A stretch of 64,000 nucleotides of DNA from Pseudonocardia sp. CNS-139 (GTDB lineage: Bacteria; Actinomycetota; Actinomycetes; Mycobacteriales; Pseudonocardiaceae): positions 24,873-88,872 of the forward strand of contig MKJX01000133.1 of NCBI GenBank assembly GCA_001942415.1, written 5' to 3'. A program made the translations under genes and the position numbers. Under the pieces are notes generated by a model. It was not told where the DNA came from. It did not search any database and saw only the letters and a program-made list of their open reading frames with translations. Below are positions 30,022-38,772 of this stretch, piece after piece; within the stretch, counting starts at the first letter, position 1, and the number at the start of each line of letters is the position of its first letter.

Positions 30022-31151
30022 TCAGCCCACCGGCACGGTCTCGACCACCCGCGGCGCCGGGTCCAGCACCACCCAGCGTCCGCCGGCCGCCTCCACCGAC
30101 GGCAGCGCCGCGCGCACCTCGTGCACCAGGTCGGGGAGGAAGAGCAGCACCCGGTCCGGGGTGCGGGCGAGCAGGTCCTCCGGGGAGACGATCGGGATGT
30201 CGGTGCCGGGCATCCGCCGGCCCTGCTTCGCCGGGGACGCGTCCGCGATGGCCGGGAGCAGGGAGGCGTCGAGCCCGGCGTGGCTGATCCGGGGCACCGC
30301 GCGGGACGCGGCGCCGTACCCGATCACCGTGCGCCCGGCCGCCCGCTCGGCCGCCAGCCACGCGCGCAGCTCCGCCGCGGACTCGGTCGCGCTGCGCTGC
30401 AGGCCGCGCAGCAGGTCCGGGTCGGCGACGCCGAGCGCGGTCTCGTCGGCGACGAGGTCGAGCGCGGCCGCGTCCGGCGTGGGCGAATGCGTCACGACGA
30501 CGAGAACGGTGCCGCCCGCCAGCGGGTAGCGCCACGCCCGGTGCACGCCGAGGCCGTGCTCGTGCAGCGCCCGGTCCAGCGCCGGCACCGACCAGTAGCC
30601 GTAGTGGCCGTGCCGCAGGTCGTACCACTGCCCGTGGCGCAGCGCCGTGGCCAGGCTGAGCAGCTGGAGCACCAGCGTGCCGCCGGGCGCGAGCAGCTCG
30701 GCCCGCCTGCGCAGCGCCGCGGCCTGGTCCGGCTCGTGCAGCAGCCCGTAGACGTCGATCACGAGGTCGGCCGGCTCGTCGCCCGCGGGCGGCAGCACGC
30801 CCTCCGCGGCGAGCCGGGGGAGCCACGAGCCGCCGTGCGGGCTGCCGAACTCGACCACCGTGCGCCCGGGCGCGACGAGGCCCAGCTCCGCCATGCGGCG
30901 GATCGACAGCTCCGTCTGGTCGATCATCGCCTGCGGCTCCACACCAGGCACCTCATCGACGCAGCCGGAGTCCTCGACGAGCTGCGCGAGCCAGCACTCC
31001 CGGCACCACCACATGCGCAGCGGGAACCGCGGATCGGGGAGTGGCTCGGCCACCGGTGGCATCCGGTCCCACGGGGCTGCCGCCCCAGGTCGAGGACGAC
31101 CTCACCGTCCGTGCTCGCGCACGCCCGGCAGTGGAACGGGTTCTCCCCCAC
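30022..31151 (-). CDS. SAM-dependent C-methyltransferase-like protein (TylC3/NovU type)
   Basis: Protein of about 376 residues with the three-part architecture of sugar C-methyltransferases. The N-terminal zinc site has FHCRACAS and WWCRECWLAQL. The Rossmann domain reads TVVEFGSPHGGSWLPRLA, with GGTLVLQLLSLATALRHGQW and the active-site region YDLRHGHYGYWSVPALDRAL. The C-terminal domain includes TVIGYGAASRAVPRISHAGL. The usual motif I (FGxxxG) is kept in altered form as FGSPHG. GTG 31151 has GGAGG 8 nt upstream. A frame break near 31075 splits the zinc cluster. No sugar-biosynthesis genes are nearby, so the substrate is open. Confidence 0.75.
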
Positions 31152-31235
31152 GTGGATGACCTCCGCAATACGCTCCGAGATCGCCGATGTTATGCCTCCG
31201 CGCGCCGTCGATTGCCGCACCCCGGCGTTGCGCAC

Positions 31236-31241
31236 TAGCGT
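31236..31241 (+). promoter_or_regulatory. TANNNT -10 element (TAGCGT), leaderless start of pcaI
   Basis: TAGCGT ends 6 nt before the GTG at 31248, and no Shine-Dalgarno sequence lies between. This fits a leaderless transcript for the pcaIJD operon. Confidence 0.55.
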
Positions 31242-31247
31242 TCGAGC

Positions 31248-32075
31248 GTGCCCAAGATCGTGTCATTGCCGCAGGCCGTGTCCGATTTGGTACGCGACGG
31301 CGACACCGTCGCGCTGGAGGGATTCACGCACCTGATCCCGTTTGCCGCCGGCCACGAGATAATCCGTCAGCGGCGGCGTGACCTGACACTCGTTCGAATG
31401 ACGCCGGACCTCGTCTACGACCAGATGATCGGGGCCGGCTGCGCGCGGAAACTGGTGTTCTCGTGGGGCGGCAACCCCGGCGTCGGGTCCCTGCACCGCA
31501 TGCGCGACGCGATCGCCACCGGCTGGCCGGTGCCGCTGGAGCTGGAGGAGCACAGCCACGCCGGCATGGCCAACCGGTACGTCGCGGGGGCGTCCGGGCT
31601 GCCGTTCGCGGTGCTGCGCGGCTACGCCGGCACCGACCTCCCGGCGCACACCGACACGATCTCCACGGTCGTGTGCCCGTTCACCGGGGAGCGGCTCGCG
31701 GCCGTCGCCGCGCTCAACCCGGACGTCGCGATCGTGCACGCGCAGCGCGCCGACCGCGACGGGAACGTGCAGCTCTGGGGGATCACCGGGGTGCAGAAGG
31801 AGGCCGTGCTGGCCGCCGACCGGGCGCTCGCCACCGTCGAGGAGGTCGTCGACGAGCTGACGCCCGTGCCCGGCGCGGTCGTGCTGCCGCGCTGGGTGCT
31901 GAACGCCGTCGCGGTCGCGCCGCGCGGCGCCGCCCCGTCCTACGCGCACGGCTACTACGACCGCGACAACGCCGCATACCGCGCGTGGGACGCGATCAGC
32001 CGGGACCGCGAGAAGTTCGCGGCCTGGCTGCGGACGATCGAGGAGAACGCACCCGAGGGGATCGTGTCGGAATGA
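31248..32075 (+). CDS. pcaI: 3-oxoadipate CoA-transferase, alpha subunit
   Basis: Alpha subunit of the heteromeric enzyme that moves CoA from succinyl-CoA to 3-oxoadipate in the beta-ketoadipate pathway. The length is 275 residues. Segments: VALEGFTHLIPFAAGHEIIR, RMTPDLVYDQMIGAGCARK, SWGGNPGVGSLHRMRDA and HSHAGMANRYVAGASGLPF. GITGVQKEAVLAADRALATV follows. This is the divergent actinobacterial type found in pca clusters rather than the short Pseudomonas form. Its stop overlaps the pcaJ start (ATGA). The adjacent enol-lactonase supports the pathway assignment; another CoA-transferase substrate cannot be excluded. Confidence 0.75.
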   Translation: MPKIVSLPQAVSDLVRDGDTVALEGFTHLIPFAAGHEIIRQRRRDLTLVRMTPDLVYDQMIGAGCARKLVFSWGGNPGVGSLHRMRDAIATGWPVPLELEEHSHAGMANRYVAGASGLPFAVLRGYAGTDLPAHTDTISTVVCPFTGERLAAVAALNPDVAIVHAQRADRDGNVQLWGITGVQKEAVLAADRALATVEEVVDELTPVPGAVVLPRWVLNAVAVAPRGAAPSYAHGYYDRDNAAYRAWDAISRDREKFAAWLRTIEENAPEGIVSE

Positions 32076-32859
32076 CGGAAACGCAACCGCTGGTCGCCGA
32101 CAGTTCCGGGGCGACCTGGACCGCCGACGAGATGATGAGCATCGCCGCCGCCCGCGAGCTGCGCGACGGCCAGGCGTGTTTCGTCGGGATCGGGCTCCCC
32201 TCCACGGCCGCCAACCTCGCGCGGCGGCTGCACGCACCGGGCCTCGTGCTGATCTACGAGTCGGGCACCCTCGACACCCGCCCGGCGGAGCTGCCGCTCT
32301 CGATCGGTGACGGCGTGCTGGCCGAGACCGCGCTGAGCGTCGTCGGCGTGCCGGAGGTCTTCAACTACTGGCTGCAACCGGGCCGGATCGACGTCGGCTT
32401 CCTCTCCGGCGCCCAGCTCGACCGGCTCGGCAACATCAACACCACCGTGATCGGCGAGTACGACGAACCGGACGTGCGGCTGCCCGGTTCCGGTGGCGCG
32501 CCCGAGATCGCGGCGTCGTGCCGCCAGGTGATCGTCGTGATGCGGCACCGGGCGCGCGCGTTCGTCGACCAGGTCGACTTCGTGACGTCCGTCGGCCAGG
32601 GCACCGGTCCCGGCGACCGCGAGCGGCTGGGCCTGCGCGGCGCCGGCCCGGTCCGGGTGATCACCGACCTCGGGGTGCTCGAACCCGACCCCGAGACGGC
32701 CGAGCTGGTGCTCACCGCGCTGCACCCGGGCGTCACCGTCGAGCAGGCCCGCGCGGAGACGGGATGGGACCTGGAAATCGTGGAAGAGCTGCTCGTGCGC
32801 CCGCGCCGACCGCGCGTGAGCTGGAGACGCTGCGCTCGTTGCGGACGGTGGGCACGTGA
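32072..32859 (+). CDS. pcaJ: 3-oxoadipate CoA-transferase, beta subunit
   Basis: Catalytic beta subunit of about 262 residues. ARELRDGQACFVGIGLPSTA is the oxyanion/CoA-binding start. LVLIYESGTLDTRP holds the glutamate expected to form the acyl-CoA thioester (near residue 62). FLSGAQLDRLGNINTTVIG and PGSGGAPEIAASCRQVIVVM follow, as in the family. A frame break near 32795 separates IVEELL from the C-terminal TARELETLRSLRTVGT. It overlaps pcaI upstream and pcaD downstream (GTGA), so the three genes form one tightly coupled operon. Confidence 0.75.
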
Positions 32860-33638
32860 GCGCCCCGGTCGCGCTCCACCACGTCGACGAGGGCCCGCGG
32901 GACGCGCCCGTGCTCGTGCTCTGCGGCTCGCTCGGCTCCACGCTGGAGATGTGGCGCCCGCAGGTCGCGCCGCTGACCGAGCGGTTCCGGGTGATCCGCG
33001 TGGACCACCGCGGGCACGGCGGCTCGCCGGTGCCGCCCGGGCCGTACCGGATGGCCGACCTCGCCGGTGACGTGCTCGCGCTGCTCGACGGGCTCGGCCT
33101 GGACCGGGTGGCGTGGTGCGGGCTCTCGCTCGGCGGGATGGTCGGCATGTACCTGGGGTCGGAGGCCCCGGCGCGGCTCACCAGCCTGACGCTCTGCTGT
33201 ACATCGGCGCACTTCCCGGACCGCGGCGTCTGGACCGACCGGATCGCCGCGGTCGAGGCCGGCGGCACCGCCCCGATCGCGGACGCCGTCGTCTCCCGCT
33301 GGTTCACGCCCGGGTTCGCGGCGGCGCACCCGGAGGTGGTCGCGGAGGCGGCCGCGATGGTCGCCGACACCCCGGACCCCGGCTACCTAGGCTGCTGCGA
33401 GGCGCTCGCGGCGTGGGACCACCGCGACCGGCTCCCCGCGGTCGACGTGCCCACGCTCGTGATCGCCGGGGCGGCCGACCCGTCCACGCCCGTGGAGCCG
33501 CACTCGCGCACGCTCGCCGACGGCATCCCCTGCGCCCGGCTGGAGATCCTCGACGCCGCCCACCTCGCGACCATCGAACGGGCCGAGGAGGCCACCGCGC
33601 TGATCGCCGCCCACGCGTCGGCCCACAAGGTGGCGTGA
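32856..33638 (+). CDS. pcaD: 3-oxoadipate enol-lactonase (alpha/beta hydrolase)
   Basis: Alpha/beta-hydrolase of 260 residues expected to hydrolyse 3-oxoadipate enol-lactone. PVLVLCGSLGSTLEMWRPQV begins the fold. RVIRVDHRGHGGSPVPPGPY is the pre-nucleophile strand, CGLSLGGMVGMYLG contains the nucleophile Ser near residue 90, and the catalytic His sits in LDAAHLATIERAEE. The neighbouring CoA-transferase genes support pcaD over other hydrolases. There is no fusion to PcaC (carboxymuconolactone decarboxylase), unlike the pcaL form. No frame breaks. Confidence 0.78.
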   Translation: MSAPVALHHVDEGPRDAPVLVLCGSLGSTLEMWRPQVAPLTERFRVIRVDHRGHGGSPVPPGPYRMADLAGDVLALLDGLGLDRVAWCGLSLGGMVGMYLGSEAPARLTSLTLCCTSAHFPDRGVWTDRIAAVEAGGTAPIADAVVSRWFTPGFAAAHPEVVAEAAAMVADTPDPGYLGCCEALAAWDHRDRLPAVDVPTLVIAGAADPSTPVEPHSRTLADGIPCARLEILDAAHLATIERAEEATALIAAHASAHKVA

Positions 33639-33719
33639 CGTCCGTCCCTGACCCATGGAAGATCGCGCTGACCTGCGCTTACTCTCAGGGATCCCGGTTC
33701 CGCTCCCTCCGGAGGTCCT

Positions 33720-33983
33720 GTGCTGAGCGAACGCGAACGTCGCACGCTGGCGCGCATCGAGCGCCACCTCGCCGACTCCGACCCGGCGCTGGCGCGTGTG
33801 CTGGCCAGCGGCACACTGCCGCGGCCGCGCTGGGCGCACCCGCCGGCCCTGCTCGTCTCGGGCCTGCTGCTGCTCGTGTTCGGCAGTGTGATCGCCACCC
33901 TGCCGGTGGCCGTGCTGGGCATCGGGTTGGCGATGGCGGCGATGCTCGTCGCGCACCACCGCCCGAGCCTCGGCCCGGCCTGA
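33720..33983 (+). CDS. DUF3040 small membrane protein
   Basis: Protein of 87 residues typical of DUF3040, a family nearly restricted to actinobacteria. The N-terminal helix LSERERRTLARIERHLADSD is the family signature. Two hydrophobic segments follow (ALLVSGLLLLVFGSVIATL and AVLGIGLAMAAMLVA), giving a helical hairpin in the membrane. GTG 33720 has GGAGG 4 nt upstream. It is monocistronic and converges with dnaB. Function unknown. Confidence 0.85.
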   Translation: MLSERERRTLARIERHLADSDPALARVLASGTLPRPRWAHPPALLVSGLLLLVFGSVIATLPVAVLGIGLAMAAMLVAHHRPSLGPA

Positions 33984-34021
33984 GCGCACCCCCTCTGCCT
34001 GCTCCTGACGGCGGCGGGGCG

Positions 34022-35433
34022 CTAGCCGTGGGCCAGGTCGGTGAACCGGCTGTAGTGGAGCTGGTGGGCGACCGTGATCGTGCTGGTGGGGCCGTTGCGG
34101 TGCTTGGCGAGGATGAGGTCGGCCTCGCCGGCGCGGGGGTCGTCGCGCTCGAACGCGTCGGGCCGGTGCAGCAGGATGACCATGTCGGCGTCCTGCTCGA
34201 TGGAGCCCGACTCGCGCAGGTCGGACAGCATCGGGCGCTTGTCGGTGCGCTGTTCGGGACCGCGGTTCAGCTGGCTGATCGCGACCACCGGCACCTCCAG
34301 CTCCTTGGCCAGCAGCTTGATCTGCCGGGAGAACTCCGAGACCTCCTGCTGGCGGGACTCGACCTTGCGGCCGGACGTCATGAGCTGCAGGTAGTCGAGG
34401 ATCACTAGCTTGAGGTCGTTGCGCTGCTTGAGCCGGCGGGCCTTCGCCCGGATCTCCATGAGCGTGAGGTTGGGCGAGTCGTCGATGAACAGCGGCGCCT
34501 CGCTGATCTCGCTCATGCGGCGGGCCATGCGGGTCCAGTCGTCGTCGCTCATGCGGCCGGCGCGCATGTCGGCGAGGCGGATGCGGGCCTCGGCCGACAG
34601 CAGCCGCATGACGATCTCGGACTTGCTCATCTCCAGCGAGAACACCGCGCTCGTGAGCCCGTGCTTGACCGAGCACGACCGCGCGAAGTCCAGGCCCAGC
34701 GTCGACTTCCCCAGGCCGGGCCGGGCCGCCACGACGATCATCTGGCCGGCGTGCAGGCCGTTGGTGGCGGCGTCGAGGTCGGCGAAGCCGGTGGGGACGC
34801 CGAGCGCGACGCCGCCGCGGGAGGCGATGGCGTCGATCTCGTCCATCGTGGGCTGGAGGAGCTCCTCCAGGGCCACGTAGTCCTCGCTGGTGGAGCGCTC
34901 GGTGACCTCGTAGATGGCGGCCTGCGCGCGGTCGACCACGTCGTTGACCTCGGCGCCGTCCGCACCGTGGTAGCCGAGCTGGACGATGCGCGTGCCGGCC
35001 TCGACCAGCCGCCGCAGGATCGCCTTCTCCGCGACGATCTCGGCGTAGTAGGCCGCGTTGGCCGCGGTGGGCACCGTGGCGATGAGCGTGTGGAGGTAGG
35101 GCGCGCCGCCGAGCCGGATCAGCTCGCCGCGGCGTTGCAGCTCCGCCGAGACCGTGACCGCGTCGCCGGCTCCCCGCGGCCGTAGAGGTCGAGGATGCAG
35201 TCGTAGACGGTCTGGTGGGCCGGACGGTAGAAGTCGTCGGGCCGCAGCACCTCGACGACGTCGGCGATGGCGTCCTTGCTCAGCAGCATGCCGCCGAGCA
35301 CCGACTGCTCGGCGGTGAGGTCCTGCGGGGGCTGGCGGTCGAACACACCGCCCGCCTCGCGCACCTCGCCGGGCTCGCCCGCGGCCCGCACCGGACGCGG
35401 GCGACCGGCCCCACGGTCGTCAGGTAGTGCCAT
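34022..35433 (-). CDS. dnaB: Replicative DNA helicase DnaB
   Basis: Hexameric 5'-3' helicase that unwinds DNA at the replication fork and binds primase. The N-terminal domain reads LTAEQSVLGGMLLSKDAIAD, then DDFYRPAHQTVYDCILDLY. The RecA-like domain has VVAARPGLGKSTLGLDFA (Walker A, near residue 236), the SLEMSKSEIVMRLLSAEARI block, LVILDYLQLMTS (Walker B) and VVAISQLNRGPEQR. DLRESGSIEQDADMV follows. The length of about 470 residues fits the intein-free form. A one-base break near 35175 splits GRGEPA from AVTVSAEL and is surely a sequence error in an essential gene. ATG 35433 is chosen. Confidence 0.97.
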
Positions 35434-35901
35434 ACGCAGCGTCACCCCCGGTCGCCATAGTATCGAACAAAGGTTCGATCCGCTCAACGACCAATCGGTG
35501 GCTACCTGGGAAACGGGAGCAGTCGGTCGGGTCGAGGCGTCGCACCCTCGCGGCGAGGTTAGGTCCCGCGGGCGGCCACGCCAAACCGGCGTGTGCGTCG
35601 TCCTGTGGAGCACCTGGGGACGGATCCGCCGACTCCCAGGAGCACATAGGGAGCGACCTGTGGAAACAGTGGGGACAACCCGCGATTTTTCCTCATATCA
35701 GCAGGCTGATGGCCTACCACTGGCTGTGGACAACTTTCTTCTCGCGACACGCCGGGCGGGCTCTTCCGGCGTGTCGGAGCGCCCGAAGACGATCTTCCAC
35801 TGGGCGCGCACGGCGGGTTGTCCGGCGAACTGTGTATCACCCGTCGGCGTGTCGTCCTCGTGGTTGACCCGGGTTTCCGTCCGTCACACGGAACATGAAC
35901 G
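35434..35901. other. Intergenic region between dnaB and rplI, about 470 bp
   Basis: Unusually AT-richer than its surroundings in places (for example 35680-35740). It should hold the dnaB promoter and contains several DnaA-box-like 9-mers. Short ORFs here lack family-like sequence and I see no RNA gene. Confidence 0.5.
35659..35733. promoter_or_regulatory. DnaA-box-like cluster upstream of dnaB
   Basis: One perfect box TGTGGACAA at 35725-35733, one single-mismatch copy TGGGGACAA at 35670-35678 and a weaker TGTGGAAAC at 35659-35667. All have the same orientation as the pair near 21.96 kb. Their position 220-290 bp upstream of dnaB suggests DnaA-linked control or a titration site; binding is not shown. 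Confidence 0.45.
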
Positions 35902-35936
35902 GGGCGGGACCCGGCCTCTCGGCCCTGGTCCCGCCC
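35902..35936. terminator. Strong hairpin terminator after rplI
   Basis: GGGCGGGACC pairs perfectly with GGTCCCGCCC, enclosing a second small stem GGCC-TCTC-GGCC. It lies 36 bp past the rplI stop on the minus strand and marks the end of the rpsF-ssb-rpsR-rplI unit. Confidence 0.8.
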
Positions 35937-35971
35937 TGTTCACGCTGTGTGACGAGCTGGCTGCTTCCGGC

Positions 35972-36421
35972 TCAGCTCGCGACGACCGCCACGTCGAGGT
36001 CGGTGGTGACCTCCGGGTGGAGGCGAACCGTGACGGCGTGCTTGCCGACCGACTTGATGTGGCCCGGCACCTCGACGGCCCGGCGGTCCAGCGCCGGCCC
36101 GCCGGCGGCGCGCACCGCGTCGACCACGTCGGCCGCGGTGACCGAGCCGAACAGCCGGCCCGTGTCGCCCGCAGCCTTGGCCTTGACGGTGACCGCGAGG
36201 CTCGACAGCTGGCCGGCGACCTCGCGGGCGTGCCCGAGGTCGCGGATCTCGCGGGCCTTCTGCGCCCGCTTGATCGAGGCGACCTGCTTCTCCGCACCAC
36301 GGGTGGCGACGACCGCCAGGGAACGGGGGAGCAGGTAGTTGCGGCCGTAGCCGTCCTTGACCTCGACGATGTCGCCCGGCGCGCCGAGGTTCGGCACGTC
36401 GGCGGTGAGGATCAGTCTCAT
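35972..36421 (-). CDS. rplI: 50S ribosomal protein L9
   Basis: Structural protein of the large subunit that binds 23S rRNA near the L1 stalk and affects frame maintenance. The length of 149 residues is normal. The N-terminal domain MRLILTADVPNLGAPGDIVE continues KDGYGRNYLLPRSLAVVAT, the classic L9 signature. The long connecting helix (RAQKAREIRDLGHAREVAGQ) and the C-terminal domain with GRLFGSVTAADVVDAVRAAG are intact. It is the last gene of the rpsF-ssb-rpsR-rplI group, with only 13 bp from rpsR. Confidence 0.97.
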   Translation of the reverse strand: MRLILTADVPNLGAPGDIVEVKDGYGRNYLLPRSLAVVATRGAEKQVASIKRAQKAREIRDLGHAREVAGQLSSLAVTVKAKAAGDTGRLFGSVTAADVVDAVRAAGGPALDRRAVEVPGHIKSVGKHAVTVRLHPEVTTDLDVAVVAS

Positions 36422-36434
36422 GTTCTCCCCGTCC

Positions 36435-36671
36435 TCAGCGCGCGGTGGACGTGTAGGGCAGCAGCGCGACCTCGCGGGAGTTCTTCACCGCGACGGCGAC
36501 GTCCCGCTGGTGCTGACGGCAGTTGCCGGTAACCCGGCGGGCCCGGATCTTGCCGCGGTCGGAGATGAACTTCCGCAGCAGGCCCGTGTCCTTGTAGTCG
36601 ATGTCGTGGGCCTTGTCCTTGCAGAACGCGCACACCTTCTTCTTCGGTTTGCGCAGCACCTGCTTCGGCAT
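36435..36671 (-). CDS. rpsR: 30S ribosomal protein S18 (zinc-type)
   Basis: Small-subunit protein of 78 residues that forms a heterodimer with S6 on the platform. [20 protein letters not shown] contains the CxxC of the zinc-binding (C+) form; many actinobacteria carry a second, zinc-free copy elsewhere. [20 protein letters not shown] is the RNA-binding core, followed by [20 protein letters not shown]. It lies between ssb and rplI on the minus strand. No frame breaks. Confidence 0.97.
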   Translation of the reverse strand: MPKQVLRKPKKKVCAFCKDKAHDIDYKDTGLLRKFISDRGKIRARRVTGNCRQHQRDVAVAVKNSREVALLPYTSTAR

Positions 36672-36728
36672 ATGGGGTAGCTCCTACGTGCTCGAAACCC
36701 GTCGATGTGACGGGAAGTGGTCTCGTCT

Positions 36729-37222
36729 CTAGAAGGGGGGCTCGTCGTCCGCGGCCGGACCGCTGCCGGCCATCGGGGCGGAACCCCACGGGTCGTCCAT
36801 CGGCGCGCCTCCGCCGCCGCCGCCCGAACCGCCGCCGAAGCCACCGCCGCCGCTCCCGCGGCTGACCTTGTTGACCTTGGCGGTGGCGTAGCGCAGCGAG
36901 GGGCCGACCTCGTCGACCTCCAGCTCGACGACGGTGCGCTTCTCGCCCTCACGGGTCTCGAAGCTGCGCTGCCGCAGGCGGCCCTGCACCATCACGCGCA
37001 TGCCGCGGGTGAGCGTCTCGGCGACGTTCTCCGCCGCCTGCCGCCACACGTTGCAGCGCATGAAGAGGGCCTCGCCGTCCTTCCACTCGCCGGACTGGCG
37101 GTCGAAGGTGCGCGGGGTGGCCGCCACGGTGAAGTTGGCGACCGCAGCACCGGACGGGGTGAATCGCAGCTCCGGATCGGCGGTGAGGTTGCGACCACGG
37201 TGATGACGGTCTCGCCGGCCAT
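36729..37222 (-). CDS. ssb: Single-stranded DNA-binding protein
   Basis: OB-fold protein of about 164 residues that coats single-stranded DNA as a tetramer. It begins [10 protein letters not shown], then after a one-base loss near 37190 continues [20 protein letters not shown] and [41 protein letters not shown] carries DNA-binding aromatics. The linker is glycine-rich ([15 protein letters not shown]) and the C-terminal tip ADDEPPF is the acidic motif that binds partner proteins. It sits between rpsF and rpsR as in most actinobacteria. Confidence 0.96.
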
Positions 37223-37238
37223 GCCTGGCTCCCTCGCC

Positions 37239-37559
37239 TCAGCTCGCCGCGGGTGCGGGCGCGGGCGTCCGCTTGGGCTCGCGGCGCATCACCTTGGTGC
37301 GCAGCACGGACTCGTTGAGGCCCAGCTGCCGGTCGAGCTCGGCGACGGTGGCCGGCTCGCAGGTGACCTCGAGGACGGCGTAGATGCCCTCGGCGTGCTT
37401 GGCGATCTCGAAGGCCAGGCGGCGCTTGCCCCAGACCTCGATCTTCTCGACGGTGCCCTTGTCGTTCTTGACGACGTTGAGGAACGTCTCCAGGGACGGC
37501 GTCACAGTGCGCTCGTCCAGGCTGGGGTCGAGGATGACCATCAGCTCGTAATGACGCAT
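37239..37559 (-). CDS. rpsF: 30S ribosomal protein S6
   Basis: Small-subunit platform protein of 106 residues that dimerises with S18. [20 protein letters not shown] is the conserved start, [20 protein letters not shown] the core, and [14 protein letters not shown] the end, followed by a Pro/Ala tail. ATG 37559 has AGGAGGTG at good distance; the in-frame GTG nine bases upstream would disturb this. The Shine-Dalgarno sequence is part of a folded 5' leader. It is the first gene of the rpsF-ssb-rpsR-rplI group. Confidence 0.97.
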   Translation of the reverse strand: MRHYELMVILDPSLDERTVTPSLETFLNVVKNDKGTVEKIEVWGKRRLAFEIAKHAEGIYAVLEVTCEPATVAELDRQLGLNESVLRTKVMRREPKRTPAPAPAAS

Positions 37560-37621
37560 GAGAACCACTCACCTCCTATGGACTGAAGCGGCCGCGGTCC
37601 GTCCGCGGCAGGAGGTTCTCA
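37560..37621 (-). promoter_or_regulatory. rpsF mRNA leader with sequestered Shine-Dalgarno
   Basis: Read on the minus strand, GAGAACCTCCT is complementary to the downstream AGGAGG (the Shine-Dalgarno) and GGTTCTC, which end directly at the ATG. Between them GCCGCGG-ACGGA-CCGCGGC forms a perfect 7-bp hairpin. The structure would hide the ribosome-binding site. A leader bound by the S6:S18 complex is known upstream of rpsF in many bacteria, so autoregulation by S6:S18 is the likely role. Confidence 0.65.
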
Positions 37622-37695
37622 GGAAGCCCCGACAGAATCCGCCGGGTGGCGGTCCGCGGCGCTCGGGGGAGCACCGGTCGGGGCGACGAACCAGG

Positions 37696-37884
37696 CTACC
37701 AGCGCTGATGCGACGCCCCGGCCGCGGGTCGCGCCGGGCCCAGCGGGTCCGGCAGCCCGATGCGGCGGTGGAGCCGTAGCTCACACGAGCAGCCCGTCGC
37801 CCTGCGCCCGCAGGTGCGGCAGCGCCCGGCGTCGTGCACGACGACGACGATCTTCCCGACCGGCATGTCCGCTGTCTCCTTCAT
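37696..37884 (-). CDS. Small Cys-rich (zinc-ribbon-like) protein
   Basis: Protein of 62 residues, or 56 if translation starts at the inner ATG after AAGGAG. The sequence MPVGKIVVVVHDAGRCRTCG leads into RRATGCSCELRLHRRIG, with four Cys and two His that could hold one zinc ion. The ATG at 37884 overlaps the stop of the SDR gene by four bases (ATGA), indicating translational coupling. No known family. It is read only after the SDR and is probably co-regulated with it by the divergent TetR. Confidence 0.5.
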   Translation of the reverse strand: MKETADMPVGKIVVVVHDAGRCRTCGRRATGCSCELRLHRRIGLPDPLGPARPAAGASHQRW

Positions 37885-38626
37885 CGGACGGCTCCACCGT
37901 TGGCGTAGACGACCTGGCCGTTCACCCAGCGCGCCGGGCCGGCCAGGAACGACACGACCTCCGCGATGTCCTCCCCGCGGCCGAGCCGCTCCAGCGGTGT
38001 GACGCTCGCGAGCCGGTCGATGTCCTCCTGGCTCTTGCCGTCCAGGAAGAGCGGGGTCGCGGTCGGGCCGGGGGCCACGGCGTTGACGGTGACGTCCCGG
38101 CCGCGCAGCTCCCGCGCCAGGATCAGCGTCATCGCGTCGACGGCGCCCTTGCTGGCGGCGTAGGCGGTGTACGCCGGGAAGGCGAGCTTCGTGACCGACG
38201 TCGAGAAGTTGACGATCGCGCCGCCGCGGCGGACCCGGCGGGCGGCCTGCTGGTCGACGACGAACGTGCCGCGGATGTTGGTGCGGTGCATCCGGTCGAG
38301 GTCGGCCAGGTCCAGCTCGGCGAGCGGGCCGAGCAGCATGATCCCGGCGGTGTGCACGACCACGTCCACGCCGCCGAAGCGCCGCTCGGCCTCGTCGAAG
38401 AGGGCCGCGACCTGGGTCTCGTCGGCGACGTCGGCCTGTCCCGCGACGGCCGTCCCACCTGCGGCGACGATCGCGTCGACCGCCTCCTGCGCCCGTGCCG
38501 GTTGCCGGCGTAGTGCACCAGCACGCTCATGCCGTCCGCGGCCAGCCGTTCGGCGACCGCGCGGCCGATCCCGCCCGACCCGCCGGTGACGATCGCGACG
38601 CGCGTCCCGTTCCCTGCGGTGCTCAT
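37881..38626 (-). CDS. Short-chain dehydrogenase/reductase
   Basis: NAD(P)-dependent oxidoreductase of about 248 residues. RVAIVTGGSGGIGRAVAERL carries the TGxxxGxG cofactor motif. VVVHTAGIMLLGPL corresponds to the NNAG strand, and VNFSTSVTKLAFPAYTAYAA to the catalytic Ser and YxxxK (YTAYAASKGA, where Tyr and Lys are four residues apart). VTVNAVAPGPTATPLF and GQVVYANGGAVR complete it. A frame break lies near 38500. ATG 38626 has GGAGG 7 nt upstream. It is divergent from a TetR regulator, a frequent pairing in which the TetR represses the SDR. Confidence 0.87.
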
Positions 38627-38640
38627 CGGAGAGCCTCCTC

Positions 38641-38737
38641 CGTAACGTTGCTCTGTTCTGACGGGAACGACGTTAACAATCGCTTCGTAGGATCGCTACG
38701 GTCCAGCCGTATCGGCGGTATGACGTGCGTAACATTG
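38641..38737. promoter_or_regulatory. Candidate TetR operators between SDR and tetR
   Basis: CGTAACGTTG at 38641-38650 and CGTAACATTG at 38728-38737 are near-identical direct copies, and CGTTAACAAT at 38671 resembles their inverse. In addition CGTAG-GATCG-CTACG at 38686-38700 is a short inverted repeat. The 146-bp divergent region is AT-richer than the genes. One or more of these probably bind the TetR protein. Confidence 0.45.
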
Positions 38738-38772
38738 GTAGGCGTGAGACGTAGCATGGTTATGATCGAGGT

